DNA from: [Phialemoniopsis] sp. UDSM-2020
Taxonomy: Eukaryota > Ascomycota > Sordariomycetes > Thyridiales > Thyridiaceae
Reading direction: 5' to 3'
NCBI GenBank assembly: GCA_018873225.1
Contig: JAEILZ010000005.1
Span: forward strand, 4,092,001-4,156,000
Length of the DNA stretch: 64,000 bases
Shown here piece after piece: positions 51,032-62,820 of the stretch (the first letter of the stretch is position 1; each line of letters starts with the position of its first letter). Under the pieces are notes generated by a model. The model was not told the origin of the DNA and searched no databases. It saw only the letters and a list, made by a program, of their open reading frames with translations. Position numbers and translations under genes: made by a program.

Positions 51032-53423
51032 CTACATGATATCGCCTGTCCCAAGAAGCCTCTCCAAGAAGTCATCACCACCGGCAACATTTGTCATTGC
51101 ACCCTCTCCTATAGGAAGTGAGAGATCTGCGATGTTGAAATCGAGCTGGGTTTCTGGGAAAGCCGCCTCATCCTGCCATAAGGGGTAGCTGACAGCAGCT
51201 TCCATCTCTCTGCCGTGAAGTGTGCTTGTCACCCCAAAACGGTCTCCAGTACTGGCAGTGAGATTGGGATGACTGGGATTTTCAAGGTGTACAGAGCCGC
51301 GAATCTCCGGTGCCTCGGCTGAAGCATATGGCCTTGACCAACGATCTGGAGGTGGAGTTGGCGGCGTTCGCTCGTATATCGTCAGACTTGCCTGCGAGGT
51401 GTTTCCCACTCGTCCTGAAGAGTGCAGCTCCACCCCCCTAGTCGTGATGGTGGCCTTTCCAACAGAAGGTATTGTCAGCCGCAAACACAACTCCTCATTG
51501 GCCATTTGCGCATTACGGCCGACAATCCGGTAGTCCTTGAGAGCTGCCTCCTCCAGATCCAGCAGACAACGGAGGATAATGGCAACTTGCTGCAACGAGG
51601 GGTCGTTTCTAGCTTGATTCGCATCCAGCATGAGGTCAACGGCCTCCTCGACTGTAGCACGGTCACTGAGCCGCTGGTGGGCTAAGAGGCCCTCGCCGTC
51701 GTTTCCTTGGGCGTTTTGCAGATGAACCACCAGTAATGCTAAGCCCGCCGTGAAAGCCATATAATCGATGCTCCTGCATGCAAACACTGGCTCGTTCAGG
51801 GACCGGAGGCGGTTGTACCGGCTCAAGAGCTCGCGGCTCGCATTCATGCAGGCGTCTCTGCTGTACCCGTGTTCTTGGGTACCTATCATGCCTCCAAGCA
51901 TATGGGGCAAGTGCAAATTATTGAGCAGACTGTAGTGGGTGATCTGAACAAGAATGCGCATGACATCCTGGAGCATGTTGTCGCCGTCGACCTCAGTTCC
52001 ACGACGCTTTTTCAATCGGCCATTCGGAAGCACCCACCACTCGGGCGGCATCGAGGAAGCCGCTTTGCGCAAAGCCCGGTCAATCGCTCTTGTGGCGGTC
52101 ATGTCGTCAGCCTGACACCCAGGCCTATTTCGCGATGCAATGCGGCCCATGATGACCGAGTGGATGCATTCCAGGCGGCCCGAGGGACAGTTGTTGTTGA
52201 ACAGATCATCCGACGCGAGGAACGAGTTCTCCGTCACCCCTGCGGGCAGACAAAGCGTCATAGCTAAGTATCGATCATGATTCACGATGCGGTACCAAAG
52301 CAGTGCAGGAGAGACATCTGCCATTGTTTCGTCGAGAAACGTCACTTGATCCTTTTCGCCGCGATGGAGCCCCATGAGCTGGGCGAGAGCCATCGCTCTT
52401 TTGTTAAGGAGCCAGGCGCGCCGAAAGTCTCCGGCATTGGTGTAATAAACGGACTCGAGCACCAAGCATTCAAGCCCTTCAAGGCAATCTAGCATCGCAT
52501 CGTCAGCCGTGACATTCTGGACCACGGCTTTGAGGTATCGCTTCATGGCCTGGTGAGGACTGTAACCTAGGGACGATTCGACAGCCTCGATGTCGGGCGG
52601 ATCGAGGTTCTGGATGCCATTGACAAGGTATAGCAGCGTCCGTGCAAGCAAGACTGGATGGGCTGTCGGTTCTGGGAAGACAGACAGCGCACCTGCGGGT
52701 CGCATCTTGCCGGCGGACAGATCTCGATAGGGCAATGTGAAGAACTGCAGAAATGCAGCGGTATTCCCTGTCGCGATGATGGTGTCTGCATCTTTCTGAG
52801 GAGGGAGAAGAGAGTGTAGCTTTCGGGAGACGGCGAGTCGTTGTTGGTCAGGTGAGAGAGCCCGCGCGCCAGAGGAGGATGGTCGTGAACGATATCGTGA
52901 CTCGTTTTCTGGACGATATACTGTCTTGAGAACATGTTAGTGTCCATGATATGGTTCCTGCAGCATGGACGCCACGTACTATCGTGCAATCAGAGAGAAA
53001 GTGGTTCGTCTTTAAACCTGATATTGACCCGTCCTGGCCGGTATGCCACAGATCGTCATCAATTACCGCCGGCCGTGGTGCCTCAACTGGTCCCGGAGCT
53101 GGGGTGCTCTTCCCTGATGTGGCACTGCTCATCAAGTGATTGATCAGATCTTCCGCCCTCCGAAGCCTCTCGTCGGCCCCAAAGCTTGTCCCTCGGCCCC
53201 AAAGGCCTTGGGTCGAATCCTCTGGGTACTCCTGGCTGACGCACAGCGCTCCTCGACGGTCGCAGCTGACGCACACCTCGCCGGATTCATCCGAGTACTG
53301 GCATCTAGTCTTGCGCTTCTTGCACTGCCAGCAGCTCGTCGTGCCTTTCCGGATCTTTCTTCGTTTGGAGGCGGGGCCTTGCTCCCAGTCAGCTTGGTGC
53401 TGATGATGTTCTGTGCCGGACAT
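51032..53423 (-). CDS. Zn2Cys6 transcription factor (regulator C)
   Basis: Two exons (53423-52980, 52924-51032) give 778 aa. The zinc cluster is CWQCKKRKTRCQYSDESGEVCVSCDRRGALC (residues ~31-61), an expanded version with a longer loop. The intron has a GTACGT donor, a CACTAACATG branch and the acceptor CTCAAG; another acceptor 4 nt further on (ACAG) would shift the frame. The chosen join gives TVYRPENESRYRS...SPDQQRLAVSRKLHSLLPPQ, which runs without stops into the factor domain (LQFFTLPYRDLSAGKMRPA..., LEGLECLVLESVYYTNAG). The tail is Pro/Ser-rich and ends in an acidic/hydrophobic activation-like segment (DDFLERLLGTGDIM). Confidence 0.9.
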
Positions 53424-53634
53424 GGCTTCTTCTTCGTATTGGGGAGATATTCATGGATATACGGGCAGAGGTTGAATGGGTGGTCGCCTGCAGTATCCCA
53501 GCGTGGTCTTGAGGGATCGAATTGAACGTCATGAAGCTTTGTTGTGGGAAGCTCTGGGAGACGCGTTATGGCAGCCACAGCGCGTTTCGGTGATGCAAGC
53601 ACTTAAAAAACAGTGGGCCCCAGTGCTTTCCTGC

Positions 53635-55704
53635 CTAGAGCGGGGCACTGATCGTCGCCGTTCGGACCCCTCCAGTCCCTTGAAGGAATCCCAACGTCGG
53701 CCTCTCTCTCGGAGACTGGGATGACTTTGACAGGAGATTGTGCCAAAGCCCATCAGGTAATTCAACATCATTCAGCGCTTCCCATAACACTGAAATGATG
53801 TCTGCATGCTGGCCGATGCGATCACGGCCAAGTGTCTTGATGGCCATGTAGATTGGCCAGCCGACGAAGGCTCCGCTGATGGACAAGCCAGAACACTGGA
53901 TGAAAGAGCAACTCGGTCAATCCTAATGTATATCTCACGCAGGTGGCGAATAGAAAGACTCACCTTGAAACGTTGACTCTCCCAATTCTCCCGCACCGTG
54001 GTAGCAATTTTGGTAGCAGCAGCAGTGGCTTGCTTGACAACCTCATCGATCGCCACGGGCGGCAAGTGTTGGCGTTCGCTTTCCTCAATCGCGACTTCGT
54101 AAAGCTGCAACTCGCTGGCCTGGAATACCAGCACTAGATTGAAGACAACTGCATCATGATAGAGAGCATGCGGTACGATGATAGGCGCTAGGAGCATTTC
54201 CAAAGAGTTCAGCATCTTCAGCAAAGAGTAGTGTCGGTCCCAGGACCCGGAGGAGGGCTGCTCTGTGTGGTCAACGACTTTGCGAAGGGCTGAGGCGGAC
54301 AGCACCAGCCCGCAGAAAGGTGTCAGGTTATCTGCCATGTCAGAGGTGTCCACTTCGAGTACAGTTGGCATGTGAGCCGGTTGGAAGTCCGCGTCCAGTT
54401 CCCCAGGCGAGGGAAGGGCCAACTGGAGCTGTCGATCACGGTCAGTATCATGTTGTGGCCGCTCAAAGTATTCAGACATTGATTCATCAAGCCGGGTGAT
54501 CCCACTACCTAAGCAGGAATATTGCGTACCTTGGAGTCAACGAGCAAGCCTGACATTCCTCCATAGACAGTGGCAAGGCCCTCGAGAATGTACAGTGCCC
54601 ACAAACACCGTCGCCGCTCTTCCAAATCCGCAAGACTCTCTGCCGAGGGCAGCGACACCTCAGGAAGCGCACGGTTGGACATGCAGTCTGGCCTATCGAT
54701 CTGGTCCAGACGCATCATTCGGGCCAGCCGAAGGGCGCGGCCTCCAGTTAGCCAGGCCTGGGCACAGCTCCTATTGTTGATCTGGAAGCGCGTGAGAAAT
54801 AGGAGGGCTTGAAGAGACCGAATGTACTGTAAAGAGTCAAAGCCCTCTTCGCTTTCACATTCGTCGACGTAATGCCTGGCTAGGGTGTAGCATGGCTGCT
54901 TCAGGGATATGTATGTTTAAGAGATGGTAGTTGCCAGCAGTGCAACGGTATAGCTGACAGCCTTGACAGCCACCGACTCGGCCGACTCTTGAAGATCCTC
55001 GTAGAACTTAGTCTTGTTGATGATGGGCATTGCGGGATAGAACTGATCAAAGAAGATCTGATGAAGTTCGCTCAGATCCCCAGCCGTCACTTCTCCACCA
55101 GCAGGTGCCGGTAACTTTTGTGATTCAGCCTGTTCGCGTGGTAACAAGTCTTTCATGTTCGTTGCGGCCGTCATTGCCCAGTCTTGACTTTTGTTTGATT
55201 CGGAAAATAAGGACCTTGCCGACGGGTCCATCATGTAAGGTGCAGAAGGATTATCAAAGACGTCGTTCAGCCAGTTCGGCTCGAGGGTGGCAAGATCCTC
55301 GTCATTCTTCTCGTCGATTTGACAAGTCAGTAGCATGACCGACGGCGATACCGGCTGCACATATATCAAGTCATCGCTGACAGCTTCGGCGCATGGGAGA
55401 GCAGATTGCTTCGCCAGTCTTTCCTCGGCTTGCCTCAGCTGCTCCTGGAGGCGGCGTATTGTCTCTGCCTGGCTGACACGGTGGCTGATGCGAGTCCGGT
55501 ATGCACACGAGTATCCGAGACGAGTACAACGGCTACAGCTGGGAAAGCCTCGGTCGCATTTGACTTTGCGTTCCCGACAGGGCTCACACCTATGATGGGT
55601 CAGTTCAAGCGCAGATCCAGTCGCGCGCGAGCGACCGCGGGGCCTCAACCTTACGTGAGGCGGTGTTGGGCGCCACTGGGGCTTTGCTCGTGCTCTGAGT
55701 CCAT
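53635..55704 (-). pseudogene. Zn2Cys6 transcription factor (regulator D), apparently disrupted
   Basis: The start is ATG 55704 (MDSEHEQSPSGAQHRL), and a 63-nt intron (55654-55592) leads into CEPCRERKVKCDRGFPSCSRC, a complete zinc cluster. The longer frame starting at 55807 reads through this intron and is not the gene. The factor domain reads well (AVSYTVALLATTIS) up to an in-frame TAA at 54917-54919, then continues in the same frame (TYISLKQPCYTLARHYVDEC...WLTGGRALRLARMMRLDQ). At 54509-54530 the frame runs into a TAG after VDSK, and the conserved ITRLDESMSEYFERPQ resumes in another frame. The last intron (53963-53896) and C terminus (PIYMAIKTLGRDRIGQH) look normal. A 66-nt intron could hide the second problem only with a poor acceptor (TTTGAG) and loss of conserved residues. 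Pseudogene or sequencing errors are the two options. Confidence 0.75.
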
Positions 55705-55910
55705 ATTGAGTGGTCCTGCCTGGCTGTTCGCTGCTGTGATGCTTGTCGAGGATTTGCGAAGGATGGAGCTTTGCAGGTAAGTAGTCGAAATTTAGTGCCG
55801 TCCGCATTATTCAGCAATCTGACAATGCTACAGCAGCTCAACACCAACAAAGTCATGAAAAGTCAAAGAGCACATAGACCCAAACAACATAGTTGTATTT
55901 CACTCGTCTG

Positions 55911-57128
55911 CTACTTTGCTAGATCAATGATCATACCCACCTTTGCTGGGACTTTACGTTGACACAAATCGCTCCAAGCCCCCTCAACACCTTGACTCCC
56001 CTCGACACCGCTCATCTCCCTGATCTGCAGGTCGCCAAATGCCTGCTCCTTCAGCCATCGCTGCCAGTCCTCGTCTACCTGACGATAGTACTCGGCCGCG
56101 CCCACGACCTTGACAGCCTGGTCGCGCAGGGCGCTCGTGTTGAGCGGCACCTTTGAGCCGTTGGACGCCATCCGGGCCTGCAGCTCCGCAGGGGTGTACA
56201 CCTTGGCTTCGTTGCCGACGCCGATGACCGTCACATTAGCCGCAACCTTGGATGCCGCGGACCTGACCGACTCAAGCACAGCGTCTGAAGCTCCAAAGTC
56301 GACAATCACTATGCGCGAAGGCTGGAACTGCTGCGCCCATGATACAGATTCGACGTCGCTGTAGGACGTCGACTTGACTGCCAGTGCCGTCTCATACCAA
56401 GGCAGCGTGTCGGGAGACGATGTAAACTGCAACAAGGCCAGTGGGCCATTCTTCTTCGTGTCTCGGTTGCGCGCGAGCTCCCAAAAGAAGCCCCTCCCGG
56501 TCTTGCTCGATGCCGAAAGGCTGACTACCACAGCGGAGGACAGGTCGGCGTCTGCTTCGGACCATGGTCCGCCGAGCCCGAAGGGGTGAAGACGTAGTGA
56601 AGAAAAGACAGCGGAATTGAGCAGCGATGGACCTCCCCAAACGGCTTTGCAGAGGGCGGTCAGTTGCATCTCCAACAGATCTGTCGCGTGGGGTTCCTCA
56701 TAGTGGTTGTAGGCCGTCATGAGCTGGCCTCGGTGCGGGCTGCACTCTGTCCAGTGGCCCGCAGGTTCTGACCGTTGCAGCCGGAGGTCGACAGAGTGCG
56801 CTGACGTCGGCCACATGCCATATAGCAGAGAGCCGGGTGCGAGTCCATCGATTGTGCTCTCAACGATCCGGCCGTAACCCCAGGCCGGCACGACGCCCCA
56901 TTCCTCCCGACTGTTGAACGGTGCAGAAAGACTTTCCGGCACCGGGTAGACATCCCACCAATGAAGCGGGCCTCCTAAGCGAGCGTAGGAGAGGTTGTTG
57001 GACGTCATCGAGATGAGCCACGTCTGGATCCGAACCGATGATGGGGCAAGCGCTGATGTTTGGCTATCGATCTTGCAGGCATGATGCTGGGTATTGTCAA
57101 GCTTCGAAACGACATGTACCGCCGCCAT
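55911..57128 (-). CDS. DUF2855 family protein
   Basis: Intronless, 405 aa. It matches the pattern of the DUF2855 family: LSYARLGGPLHWWDVYP, then WGVVPAWGYGRIVES, GSLLYGMWP, YNHYEEP and a Rossmann-like half with SASSKTGRGFFWELAR and VIGVGNEAK. The fold recalls a degenerate medium-chain reductase, but no catalytic residues are established and the function is unknown. Relatives occur in bacteria and fungi, often near metabolic genes. The gene lies between two Zn2Cys6 regulators and is read in the same direction as both. Confidence 0.85.
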   Translation of the reverse strand: MAAVHVVSKLDNTQHHACKIDSQTSALAPSSVRIQTWLISMTSNNLSYARLGGPLHWWDVYPVPESLSAPFNSREEWGVVPAWGYGRIVESTIDGLAPGSLLYGMWPTSAHSVDLRLQRSEPAGHWTECSPHRGQLMTAYNHYEEPHATDLLEMQLTALCKAVWGGPSLLNSAVFSSLRLHPFGLGGPWSEADADLSSAVVVSLSASSKTGRGFFWELARNRDTKKNGPLALLQFTSSPDTLPWYETALAVKSTSYSDVESVSWAQQFQPSRIVIVDFGASDAVLESVRSAASKVAANVTVIGVGNEAKVYTPAELQARMASNGSKVPLNTSALRDQAVKVVGAAEYYRQVDEDWQRWLKEQAFGDLQIREMSGVEGSQGVEGAWSDLCQRKVPAKVGMIIDLAK

Positions 57129-57417
57129 TTTGAGATGCGATGTTTTGTTTGTTTGTTCCTTTCTTTACTTCCGATTAATCCTTGCTGGTGTTTCCGACGA
57201 CGAAGGACGCTCGAAGGATGTGAGGTTAGAGTTGACTGGCTCTGCTTATGAGCCGGGTTTAGCGGCGGTATTTGTATGTTGGGGGCGGACAACATCGGCC
57301 GCGATTGTCCGTCTCCACATTCCGGACCAACCGCAAGCCACGCACGCCAGGTGGACTTCACCGCCTTGCGTCAGCAACGCACTTCCAGTCAGCAGCGGCA
57401 TTGAAAACAAGACCGTC

Positions 57418-60132
57418 TCAGTAGTTCCATCCAGTGATATTGTCGTCAAAAATACCGTCCGCACCTTCGGCGAACAGCGTGTCCTCGAAGCTCATGATGC
57501 GATCCATGTCCATAAAGCGCTGATCCATGAGGACTTGGGACATGGTCGCCAGGTCGTCCACCCCAGACAAATTGCCAAGAGTCAATGCTGCAGACACGTC
57601 CGCTACACTGTCCCTTGCACCCGTTGAAGCTTGATCTCCATACGATGTCGATGCTGTTTGGAATTGTTCACTCCCAGGCTGAGCGCGTGACTTTGAACGG
57701 GACGCTCTGCTTCCATGGTTCTGTGTCGTCATACCGCCAGGCCACAACATCTCGTCAGTTGTCGATCCTGGCGTCCCGGGCATCATGACGCGGAAGTTTG
57801 CATCTTTCTCGCACCTATCATAAAGTCTGCGTAGTTGGATAGCGAACTGGACAAAGAGAGAGTCCGGCAGAGGCAAGGGGGTTTCCGGTGCTGTTGAAGT
57901 CCACCGACGCGACATCTCCTCCAAGCTTTGTACAAGAGACCAGAACTCGGGTAGCAAACGTGCATCGTAGAAGCGCCAATGTACTATAAGAGCGGGAACA
58001 TTAGAAGCGATGTTACTGAGGCCTTCGAGTTCGAGGGCATGAACTTACCTAAAAGCACTCGGGCGCTAACAAAAGCACAAAAGCCCAGCTGTGGCCGGAC
58101 GGGCATGTCCTGTGGCCAGCCTCTCAAAAACTTGTCGATGATCGTGGCATTCTCCGTAGCTGCCTCCAGGATCGTGTCCGCACTGTGCGCGCTCGGAAGC
58201 TGGACGCCAGCCAGGCCAGCGCCAGGGTAGGCAATCTGTTGGTGCAACAGTATCATGGATACGTTGTGTGAAGCATTGGCAACGGTCAAGTTGGGGTCCA
58301 TTATCCCTGGTGTCGCTTCACGAGAAACGCCAGAGTCCTTCCAGTGCCGTGGAATGTACATTTTCCAGCTACACGAGATAATTAGTCGCCTCACCAGATC
58401 GCGACGGGTCTGATTGATAAACACTTACAGGATCAAGCGGAGGTCCAGCTCCTTGAATCGTGTCAGCCAGTCCGAGACCTGCATGCGGTCCGTGAAGTCG
58501 ATAGACTGATGTAAAAAGTGACTGACCACGCGTCCAAGAGACTCGACAGACTCGACATAGTAAGCAAATCCTCCGGCATTCGACAGGCTGATCGGGGACG
58601 GGACCAAAGGAGACGCCGCCGAGGTTGATGACTTTTCTGGGTCGGGTGCATTATAGCTGACGGGGCCCGGATAGTGAGATGGCAGGTACGATATCGACTT
58701 GCCAATTTTTGACGACGAGGTATCCCAGATTCCAAAGTAGGCCGTATCAGCTGGTATAAGGTCACGCCAATTGCTACCGCATACGGGCAGCCGACGCGAT
58801 ACATCGGCCGCGGTCAAACTGGTATTCCAACTTGAGGGGTTCAGTATATCAGCATAGCTTGAAGAAGTCAAGTGGACATACCCGGTCAACACCGAACAGA
58901 ACCTATCCAGAATGAAGACATTCCAGAAGATCCTCCTCCGTTCTTCTTCCACTTCCCATGGCACGAGGCCAGCGAGTGACGGAAGGGGCTGCACAAAGGC
59001 TACCCGTCTCTGGCGGTCACTAGGCTCAACAGAGAGCTGCAAGTACTCGACTGCTCTGGTCAGCGACCCTATAATCGGCCAAGCCCTGTCAAGATCGCCA
59101 TTTCCAAGCTAAAAAGTTGGTCAGTCAGATCTAGGAATGTATGCCCAGAGGGGACAGCCTTACATCAGTGTAAGCAATGATGATGAGTGCTTGCAGGTTC
59201 TCGACTGTTAAGCACTCCATGGCATTCAGGATAACCTCGCGTCTCAATCTCTTCGTTTCTGCCCCCACATGATGTCTGTCGAGCAGTTCACCCCCGCGAG
59301 TCCTTACGTATTTGAGGGCCGCTACACTAATAGCTTGCAGCACAATCGTCTGAGCCTGCCGGGCTTCTACCGTCGTCCGAAGCCGCTTCCGAAATGTAGA
59401 CTCGTGAAGCATGGGGATCCATGGCTGTACAAACAAAAAGTATGTCTGAAGTATTTCGTTGAGGTTATCAGTGACCAGACTGGAAGAGGTCAGGCCCGTG
59501 GGAGTTTCCTGCGATGATGGATGGGCATTGGGTGGTTCGGCGTCCCCTTCATCACGTTCTACTTGTGCCCGCTTGCGTTTGCGACTGTCATCAGGACGAT
59601 CTGGTAGAGATGACTTAATGTTTGAATTCAAGCTGCCCAATTCTTGAGACAACGTAGCCAGCACCCCCAACAAGCCGGCGTGTCCTGGGCGGTTGAGAGT
59701 AGGACTGGACTCCGGGTCCGGCGTGTCGCGCGATACATCGTGATCCCTGACGAATAGGGCTCTCTCAACGACCTCTAGCGGTGCACATACATGTAAGCGA
59801 TCACTCACGCCTGCACATGCACGGCGGGCGTCACTCACCAAGTCGCCGGTTAAGGCTCTCGATAGCTCCGCTCTTCAAGCCTGGTCTGTTTCTCTTGTGC
59901 TCATAGACGCAATCTGTGCCTGTAATTTACAATTGGCATGTCAATAGTGCCCGGTACAACATTACTCTTAGACCGGGGATTACTGACCGAGCCGGTTGCA
60001 GTTGGCACACGAGGGCCGCTGCCGAGTGCACTTGAGCTTCCGCTTCCGGCAGCTCTCACAGGATATGAGGGGCTCATCATCCTCGGGGGTCGTCTCGCGG
60101 CGATCAGCAATGGTATCCGAGCCTCTCTGCAT
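57418..60132 (-). CDS. Zn2Cys6 transcription factor (regulator E), seven exons
   Basis: Exons 60132-59988, 59919-59839, 59774-59164, 59108-58882, 58830-58429, 58368-58049 and 57983-57418 give 783 aa. The zinc cluster is split just before the last Cys: CESCRKRKLKCTRQRPSCANCNRLG | TDCVYEHKRNRPGL, followed by a dimerisation-type helix (ESLNRRL|EVVERAL) that spans the second intron. A basic KRKRAQ stretch and the factor domain follow (LVTDNLNEILQTYFLFVQPWIPMLHESTF...WEVEEERRRIFWNVFILDRFCSVLTG). The C terminus ends DDNITGWNY. Each intron has a standard donor and a CTAAC/CTGAC-like branch; one acceptor is CAAG. It lies upstream of GH105 and MFS genes and could regulate them. Confidence 0.92.
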
Positions 60133-60675
60133 ATTTCGGCCGTGGTGAACAGGTGCTGGTGCAATGTCAGAGCGAGGTTCGGGTGGGTGGACAAACTCAC
60201 GGTCATTTTGTCCGCAAGGGCAGACGCGTTAGTCGGGTTTTTAGTGCATATGGGGTGCCCACTCGTGACCTCCACGGGGCATTGCGGCCGAGGTCGTCGC
60301 ACTGTACGCCCCATTGTCGCCAACTAGGGCCACTTTAGGCCCCCATAAACTTGTACACTAGCCTTCCAAGGTTCTGTAATGGTGTAGATGAGTTTGTTTC
60401 CGTTGAGTCAAACTCGGGCAGGACCATGGAAGTCATACTTAGCTCGTACTATTAAGCAAATTCTCAGTTGCCAACTCATAGAGGTATCTGTAGCTCTGCC
60501 GGGGCTTCACTCTCAAATGAAAGCTGAATCTCAATAAGACAAGTGGTACGGGGAAGAGAGTTTACAGGATATCTGATCATTCAAAATTCGACTTATTAAT
60601 ATAGCAGTCTACTGCAGAGTGAAATGCGGCATCGCGGCCGATTTCTTGTTGCTTTCTTCTGAATGAGCCCTTTGA
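60133..60675. other. intergenic region
   Basis: It holds the promoter of regulator E and the 3' flank of the GH105 gene. An apparent open frame on the + strand (59938-60327) is the reverse of the regulator's first exons. No other feature. Confidence 0.5.
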
Positions 60676-61857
60676 CTAGTAGAACTTGCGAGCAAACTCC
60701 ACAAGTGCCATGATACCCATGGCTTGACCATAAGGCATAGCAGTCTTGACGATGTCCTTGTAGAACTGTAACGTATCGCCCATCCCCGTGCCGAAGCTGG
60801 TTTGAAGGAGCTCGCCTTCAGGAGAGACATTATCCAACACACCTCTGATAGCATTGAGCGCAACGGTGTCATAGTCCGATGACACCCCCGGGTGCCCAAT
60901 GTTTGCCGAAAGGTAGCGTTTCCTCCTTGCCTTCAGAATCCCGTATGCGAACCCTGCGGTTGCCGAAGCCTCGGGATATGATCCTTCTAACGCCGGCTGG
61001 TCGAGCAACGTCCTCCACAGTCCTGAGTCGGGCTCCTGGAGTTGAGCTAGTGCGCGACATTGTGCCGTCAATGTGTTGATAAGATGTGATTTCAAAGCAC
61101 CCATGGCAGGGGTTGACGCGAACGAGACATCCTCCAAAAGCTCCAGCATCTCGGGAATCACGACGGTGATCCAGCTGTTGCCTCTCGCCCATCTCGCATC
61201 AGCAAAGTTGTGGCCGACCGAGCCTGGGGCCGAAGGGTCAAACTTCCAGCCGTGGAAGAAGAGACCTGTCCGGTTGTCAAAGAGGTATTGTATCAGGATG
61301 CACATCTGCCGCAGAGCCTCTTCGACATATTCTGGCCGATTTAACAGCTTGCCTATCTTGGCGAGAGGTAACGCGGTCATCATGAGCGTATCGTCCCAGA
61401 GTTGTTCGTGGTTGGTCTTGACGTAGGTGATGTGTTGCATGCCTCCGAACTGGGTACGAGGGAGGTCGTGCATCGCCCAGTCGGCCCAGCTTTCCAGCCA
61501 CGGAAGGTAGGTCGGGTTATTCGTCTTCTCGTACACGTAGGCAAGCGTAAGAAAGACGCCCATCGTGTTAATGTTCTTCGTGGTGCCACCTTCGTCGAAG
61601 CGGGCGGCAAACCAGTCCTCGATGATCCGAAGCAACTCTGCGTCACCCGTCAACTCATAATACTTCCATATTCCGTAGAGGCCGACTCCATGTGTCCAGT
61701 CCCAGCCATTCCAGCCCTTGGTGTCGATGATGCGCCCGTCTGCCAATGGAACCAGGTATTTGTCGTTCTTGTCCGTCAACGTCACAAGTTGCTTGATCAG
61801 TAACCCGATGGCTTCATGAACGCGTTTGCGCGACGTATCAGTGGTAGATTGAGTCAT
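60676..61857 (-). CDS. glycoside hydrolase family 105 (unsaturated rhamnogalacturonyl/glucuronyl hydrolase)
   Basis: Hydrolyses the unsaturated uronic residue that polysaccharide lyases leave at the non-reducing end of pectin-type oligosaccharides. Intronless, 393 aa, the normal length of GH105. The six-hairpin (alpha/alpha) barrel is evident from repeated motifs: WDWTHGVGLYGIWKYYELTG, HEQLWDDTLMMTALPLAKIG (with the candidate catalytic Asp), GLFFHGWKF, FADARWARGNSWIT and EGSYPEASATAGFAYGILK. There is no signal peptide, so it acts inside the cell on imported disaccharides. It is divergent from an MFS transporter, a natural partner for uptake. Confidence 0.93.
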   Translation of the reverse strand: MTQSTTDTSRKRVHEAIGLLIKQLVTLTDKNDKYLVPLADGRIIDTKGWNGWDWTHGVGLYGIWKYYELTGDAELLRIIEDWFAARFDEGGTTKNINTMGVFLTLAYVYEKTNNPTYLPWLESWADWAMHDLPRTQFGGMQHITYVKTNHEQLWDDTLMMTALPLAKIGKLLNRPEYVEEALRQMCILIQYLFDNRTGLFFHGWKFDPSAPGSVGHNFADARWARGNSWITVVIPEMLELLEDVSFASTPAMGALKSHLINTLTAQCRALAQLQEPDSGLWRTLLDQPALEGSYPEASATAGFAYGILKARRKRYLSANIGHPGVSSDYDTVALNAIRGVLDNVSPEGELLQTSFGTGMGDTLQFYKDIVKTAMPYGQAMGIMALVEFARKFY

Positions 61858-62820
61858 CGTCGTTCCGTCTAATCGGTTGTTATGGCGTTTGCAGTGGCGC
61901 CTTTTGCGAAAACCGGGCTCAAGAGAAGCCTTCGTTATTTACAAATCCGGGAGTCGTCCCTGGCTGCACAAGGACGGAATTGCACGGAATACATTGCATC
62001 GAGAAATGGAATCGCGGACGAAGTCAATGGATCACTCCGACTTGCACTCGGTACCATTTTGGCCGACAACTGATGATCTTGTAAAGTGATCCAATTGCAC
62101 GAGTCTCCTTCGAACGCGTCTAGGGCACCAGCAGAGGAGGCTCGGACTAGGCATCCGAGCCTTCGTCCGAGAATGCGCCAATGTGGGTCATAACGATTCA
62201 GACTCTGGCGCTACCAACTCCTAGATCCTCTGATGGCGATGGGCAGGGGCTTCAACGCCCCTCTTCTCTTCCAGCAAATGCACATCATTCGTAGCCATGC
62301 CAGAGGGTCTTTTCCCGATCTAGCAAGTGGTGTGATCATAGCTGGTCGTCTGGACATACTAACATCCCAGAGGCCACGACCTGAACCCGGCAGGTCGGCA
62401 GGCCACACGCAGGCCAGGCGATAGCGCGACGCACTGTCGAGTCTACTGTGGTCTTCGGCAAAGAGCATCGTTGCACCTGATCAAAAGCCGGTGTGAGTTG
62501 AACCGAGAAGACATTAGGGCCACCCAAGTCTGGTCATTCCCCACGCCGCCTCCCTAAGCTGGGGTCCAGAGTTTCATCGAACTCGCCCCGTGGGGTACAC
62601 AGCTGGAACGGGAGACAGCCGTGTGGTCCGAGTGAAAAACAGACTTGAGTTGAGGGTGTGAAAACTCTTACTTGGCAGATATAAGTGCAGCGATTCTCCC
62701 AAGACTTTCAACTTTCAACCTTCAGCACAGGCGAAAACATCGGTCCAGCCTTGCTCCTCTCGAAAAATCTAATCTTTTCAAACGCCAGGAACTTCGGACG
62801 TCTCCTTGCAATCAGACACG
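61858..62820. promoter_or_regulatory. bidirectional region between GH105 and MFS genes
   Basis: About 960 bp with both promoters. A TATAAG at 62680-62685 serves the MFS side. Spaced CGG/CCG triplets occur (for example near 62,400), as in Zn2Cys6 binding sites, but I cannot name a specific site. Confidence 0.45.
62680..62685 (+). promoter_or_regulatory. TATA box of the MFS transporter gene
   Basis: TATAAG lies 136 bp before the ATG at 62821. Confidence 0.35.

Noticed and set aside
55592..55807. Longer ATG start at 55,807 for regulator D
   Set aside because: That frame reads through a good intron; the ATG at 55,704 plus splicing gives a standard zinc-cluster N terminus.
59901..60323. A 140-aa minus-strand frame and a 129-aa + strand frame near 60 kb
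   Set aside because: They overlap exon 1 of regulator E in other frames; only the frame with CESCRKRKLKC is meaningful.
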